Shown: positions 6,726 through 7,924 of the stretch, piece by piece
Layout of the letters: each line of letters starts with the position of its first letter
Position numbering within the stretch: the stretch's first letter is position 1
Assembly (NCBI GenBank): GCA_948745425.1
Contig: CAPZDM010000066.1
Coordinates: 1-7,924 of the forward strand
DNA length: 7,924 nt
Source of the DNA: an uncultured Clostridia bacterium
GTDB lineage: Bacteria > Bacillota > Clostridia > TANB77 > CAG-508
Direction of reading: 5' to 3'
Notes under the pieces: model-generated
Seen by the model: only the letters and a program-made list of their open reading frames with translations
Database searches by the model: none
Told to the model about the DNA's origin: nothing
Translations under genes and position numbers: made by a program

Positions 6726-6787
6726 ATTTAAAAATCTTTAAATAATAATTTAGCGACACGCCACATTACTGTGGTCACTTGTCTTCT
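6691..6787 (-). ncRNA. Predicted antisense small RNA of about 97 bases
   Basis: A strong promoter (6794-6822) and an intrinsic terminator (6691-6725) define a short minus-strand RNA. It lies entirely opposite the predicted plus-strand RNA. Near its 5' end it folds into a CCACA-GTAA-TGTGG hairpin (6774-6761), followed by an AT-rich single-stranded stretch and the terminator. The only reading frame is 12 codons (6728-6766) without a ribosome binding site, so it is probably non-coding. The size, strong promoter and full overlap with the opposing transcript fit an antisense antitoxin RNA; this is inference. I do not recognise it as a named RNA family. Confidence 0.6.
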
Positions 6788-6793
6788 ACAATT

Positions 6794-6822
6794 ATTATAT
6801 GAAAAAAATCAGAAAAAGTCAA
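6794..6822 (-). promoter_or_regulatory. Strong sigma-A promoter facing left, second of the convergent pair
   Basis: On the minus strand TTGACT (6822-6817), a 17-base spacer and TATAAT (6799-6794). The hexamers and spacing are identical to those of the opposing promoter at 6597-6625. The predicted start is near 6787. Confidence 0.8.
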
Positions 6823-6872
6823 CACTATTTTAAATTTTTAAACTTCATAGTAATTTAAATAAATCTATGTTA

Positions 6873-6881
6873 TGCTATAAC
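6873..6881 (+). promoter_or_regulatory. Candidate extended -10 promoter of the three-gene toxin-antitoxin cluster
   Basis: TGCTATAAC (6873-6881) is an extended -10 element with a 5 of 6 match to TATAAT. Nothing close to TTGACA lies 17 bases upstream, though extended -10 promoters can work without it. It sits about 32 bases before the ATG at 6913. Confidence 0.45.
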
Positions 6882-6912
6882 TTAGAAAATTTTAGGAAAG
6901 GAGTATTATAAT

Positions 6913-7107
6913 ATGTCACCAATAAGAGAAAAATTTGTTAGGATTATCGAGAATTTACCTTATGACCTAGATAAAGAAATATTAAAAAGAGACACAAAGG
7001 AAATTTTACAAGAAATAACTCAGAAATATGTTGACACCTATGGTACAGACGATTTATCTGAAAAAGACAAAGAATGTATACAAGAATTAATAGAAAATGA
7101 AGAGTAG
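6913..7107 (+). CDS. Small acidic helical protein of unknown function, 64 residues
   Basis: I do not recognise this family with certainty. The protein begins MSPIREKFVRIIENLP, is rich in Glu, Asp, Lys and Ile, has no membrane segment or signal peptide, and ends in an acidic helix (KECIQELIENEE). The short N-terminal pattern of REK, a hydrophobic helix and NLP resembles small antitoxin-like proteins often found ahead of other toxin-antitoxin genes, but this is only a resemblance. AAAGGAG (6897-6903) lies nine bases before the ATG. The next gene begins 17 bases after its stop, so it is the first gene of a three-gene operon with an antitoxin and a ParE-type toxin. It could be an accessory or regulatory third component, or the leftover antitoxin of another module. 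Confidence 0.75.
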   Translation: MSPIREKFVRIIENLPYDLDKEILKRDTKEILQEITQKYVDTYGTDDLSEKDKECIQELIENEE

Positions 7108-7124
7108 AAAGGAAAGTGATTAAT

Positions 7125-7349
7125 ATGAATAATAAAGAAGAAATATCAATCGAAAAGATTAGTGAACTATTAAAAAAATCTGAAACAGATGATGGAACTT
7201 TTTATGGAGCATTATATGATTTATATCTTTTAATAGGAATTGCAAAAGGAATAGATGATATAAAGTATGGCAGAGGTATGACATTACAAGAATCCAAAGA
7301 AAGGATGATGAGAAAATATGAAAATTATAATAGAAGATATGGCTCATGA
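7125..7349 (+). CDS. RelB/ParD-like antitoxin of the ParE-type module, 74 residues
   Basis: The C-terminal half carries the pattern usual in antitoxins paired with ParE/RelE toxins: a hydrophobic helix (LYLLIGIAKGIDDIKYGRG, about residues 33-51) followed by a charged tail, TLQESKERMMRKYENYNRRY, that would wrap the toxin. The N-terminus (EEISIEKISELLKKS) is helical, and no clear DNA-binding fold can be named by eye. AAAGGA (7108-7113) is eleven bases before the ATG at 7125. A GTG at 7116 in the same frame is only two bases from that site, so 7125 is preferred. Its last 32 bases overlap the toxin gene, which couples their translation. The role rests mainly on the gene pair and tail composition. 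Confidence 0.75.
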   Translation: MNNKEEISIEKISELLKKSETDDGTFYGALYDLYLLIGIAKGIDDIKYGRGMTLQESKERMMRKYENYNRRYGS

Positions 7350-7662
7350 TTCTATTGACAATATATTTGACTATTTATTTAATTATTCAATTAAAAATGC
7401 AATAGAAACTATTGAAGAAATTTATTCCCATATTGATAATTTAGAAGATTCACCATATATCGGCAGATATATTCCAGAAATGTCAGATAAGCGTTTTCGA
7501 GAAATTATATATAGAAAAACAAGACATTCAGGATATAGAATTATGTATTATATATCAGAAAAAAGCAATACAATTTATATATTTAACATTATGAATAGTA
7601 AACAAGATTTTATTCGTATCTTAAAATCACATAATTATTTCAAAGATTATTGTATTTTTTAA
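7318..7662 (+). CDS. ParE/RelE-family toxin, 114 residues
   Basis: Length and layout fit the ParE/RelE superfamily, whose members block DNA gyrase (ParE) or cleave ribosome-bound mRNA (RelE). Two N-terminal helices (about residues 8-42) lead into SPYIGRYIPEM (45-55) and FREIIYRK (60-67). The hallmark strand YRIMYYI follows at 73-79, then TIYIFNIMNSKQDFIRIL at 85-102, which matches the family's final strand and Arg/Asp-Phe tail. The P-x-IGR...YRI-x-Y pattern is more ParE-like than RelE-like, but the target cannot be told from sequence. ATG 7318 is the first start in this frame, since a TGA lies nine bases before it. Overlap with the antitoxin gene is 32 bases. The frame is intact, so the toxin may be active. 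Confidence 0.85.
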   Translation: MKIIIEDMAHDSIDNIFDYLFNYSIKNAIETIEEIYSHIDNLEDSPYIGRYIPEMSDKRFREIIYRKTRHSGYRIMYYISEKSNTIYIFNIMNSKQDFIRILKSHNYFKDYCIF

Positions 7663-7686
7663 ATCAGTACGTATTTAATTCTTTTT
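7659..7686 (+). terminator. Weak possible terminator after the ParE-type toxin
   Basis: TTAAAT (7659-7664) and ATTTAA (7673-7678) can form a 6-bp all-AT stem with an 8-base loop, followed by TTCTTTTT. The stem overlaps the stop codon. Its lack of G-C pairs makes it doubtful. Confidence 0.3.
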
Positions 7687-7768
7687 AGAAAGATTCCAAA
7701 TTACCCATAAATTATTTTATTATTAATATATCAAAAGATATTAAAAATCGCCACAATTCCAATACATA

Positions 7769-7924
7769 AATTGGGGTTTGTAGGGGTGGAAATTGAGACG
7801 GTTCTCTTTTCCATTTTTTCGGAAATTGGGACACACCTAATTGGGGGTCTGTAGGGGTGATAAAAATTGTGGAAATTGGGACGGTTCTCTTTTCCACTTT
7901 TTTGGAAATTGGGACACACCTAAA
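7769..7924. repeat. REP-like tandem repeat, two copies, reaching the window edge
   Basis: Copy 1 spans 7769-7840 and copy 2 spans 7839-7924. Both start AATTGGGG, continue with GTAGGGGTG, then a GAGACGG or GGGACGG-TTCTCTTTTCC core, then GGAAATTGGGACACACCTA. Copy 2 has about 12 extra bases (ATAAAAATTGTG type) after TAGGGGTG. Inside each copy TTTCC and GGAAA face each other across an 8-base T-rich loop, and the ends TAGGGGTG and CACACCTA are inverted at 7 of 8 positions. The G-rich blocks contrast with the surrounding AT-rich DNA. The GGGACGGTTCTC motif resembles short palindromic repeats often seen near IS200-like (Y1) transposase genes in Firmicutes; that link is from memory. More copies or a transposase may lie beyond the right edge. 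Confidence 0.75.

Larger units (their letters stand above)
6650..6767. repeat. Long-range inverted repeat bracketing the convergent locus
   Basis: Bases 6650-6664 pair with 6753-6767 over 15 positions: 13 Watson-Crick pairs and two positions (6651/6766 and 6657/6760) that are G-U in plus-strand RNA but A-C mismatches in minus-strand RNA. The stem therefore suits the plus-strand transcript and would join its 5' and 3' regions. The minus-strand RNA begins with nearly the same sequence as the plus-strand RNA, a result of the inverted arrangement. Confidence 0.8.
6632..6774 (+). ncRNA. Predicted short plus-strand RNA, toxin-mRNA-like, with no clear toxin frame
   Basis: The rightward promoter would produce an RNA that first carries the left arm of an inverted repeat (6650-6664), then a full AAAGGAGG ribosome binding site (6675-6682), then the hairpin 6699-6725, then the right arm (6753-6767). 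A possible 3' end is the CCACA/TGTGG hairpin at 6761-6774, which has only a poor pyrimidine tail. The only frame at a usable distance from the ribosome binding site is an 18-codon one at 6685-6741, just two bases after the GGAGG and running through the hairpin. By layout this resembles the toxin mRNA of a type I toxin-antitoxin locus, but the hydrophobic peptide such loci encode is absent. The 3' end is uncertain. Confidence 0.45.

Noticed and set aside
6685..6741. 18-codon frame after the AAAGGAGG site
   Set aside because: Only two bases separate the ribosome binding site from ATG, and the frame runs through a terminator hairpin. It is kept as part of a finding, not as a gene.
6728..6766. 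12-codon frame (MWRVAKLLFKDF) in the minus-strand small RNA
   Set aside because: No ribosome binding site upstream; too short to separate from chance.
7712..7919. Two overlapping 61-62 codon frames on the minus strand at the right edge
   Set aside because: They are produced by the REP-like repeats; no start signals, and the translations repeat with the DNA.

Overview
The window is very AT-rich DNA with strong GGAGG-type ribosome binding sites, A-rich codon use and a sporulation gene (spoVAC). It most likely comes from a spore-forming member of the Clostridia. I cannot name a genus from the sequence alone. No rRNA, tRNA, CRISPR array or complete insertion sequence was found.

Left part (1-5548), core genome: a truncated spoVAC runs leftward from 376 off the window edge. 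A divergent intergenic region (377-584) holds a sigma-G-like promoter for spoVAC and an extended -10 sigma-A promoter for tyrS. tyrS (tyrosyl-tRNA synthetase) is followed after about 20 bases by purL, the large single-chain formylglycinamidine ribonucleotide synthase of purine synthesis. The two are almost certainly co-transcribed. The tyrS leader is only about 50 bases, so it has no T-box.

Middle (5549-6218): an MntA-HepT (MNT nucleotidyltransferase / HEPN RNase) toxin-antitoxin pair starts 18 bases behind purL. Its two genes overlap by 11 bases and both diagnostic motifs are intact.

Accessory stretch (6219-6912): the minus strand carries a 61-residue gene of unknown function with its own promoter, ribosome binding site and terminator, ending in a 9-base tandem repeat that encodes Ser-Asp-Lys units. 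Next comes a compact locus with two face-to-face sigma-A promoters that have identical hexamers and 17-base spacers. They drive overlapping short RNAs, with a minus-strand intrinsic terminator, a long inverted repeat and a hairpin over a strong Shine-Dalgarno sequence. This looks like a type I toxin-antitoxin locus, or one whose toxin reading frame has been lost. It is the most interesting signal in the window.

Right part (6913-7924): a three-gene rightward cluster holds a 64-residue acidic protein of unknown function, a small RelB/ParD-like antitoxin and a ParE/RelE-family toxin that overlaps the antitoxin gene by 32 bases. The window ends in two copies of a REP-like repeat with a GGGACGGTTCTC core.

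Overall, a housekeeping tyrS-purL operon is followed by about 2.3 kb in which several toxin-antitoxin-like modules, an orphan small gene and mobile-type repeats are packed together, as in a small accessory island.
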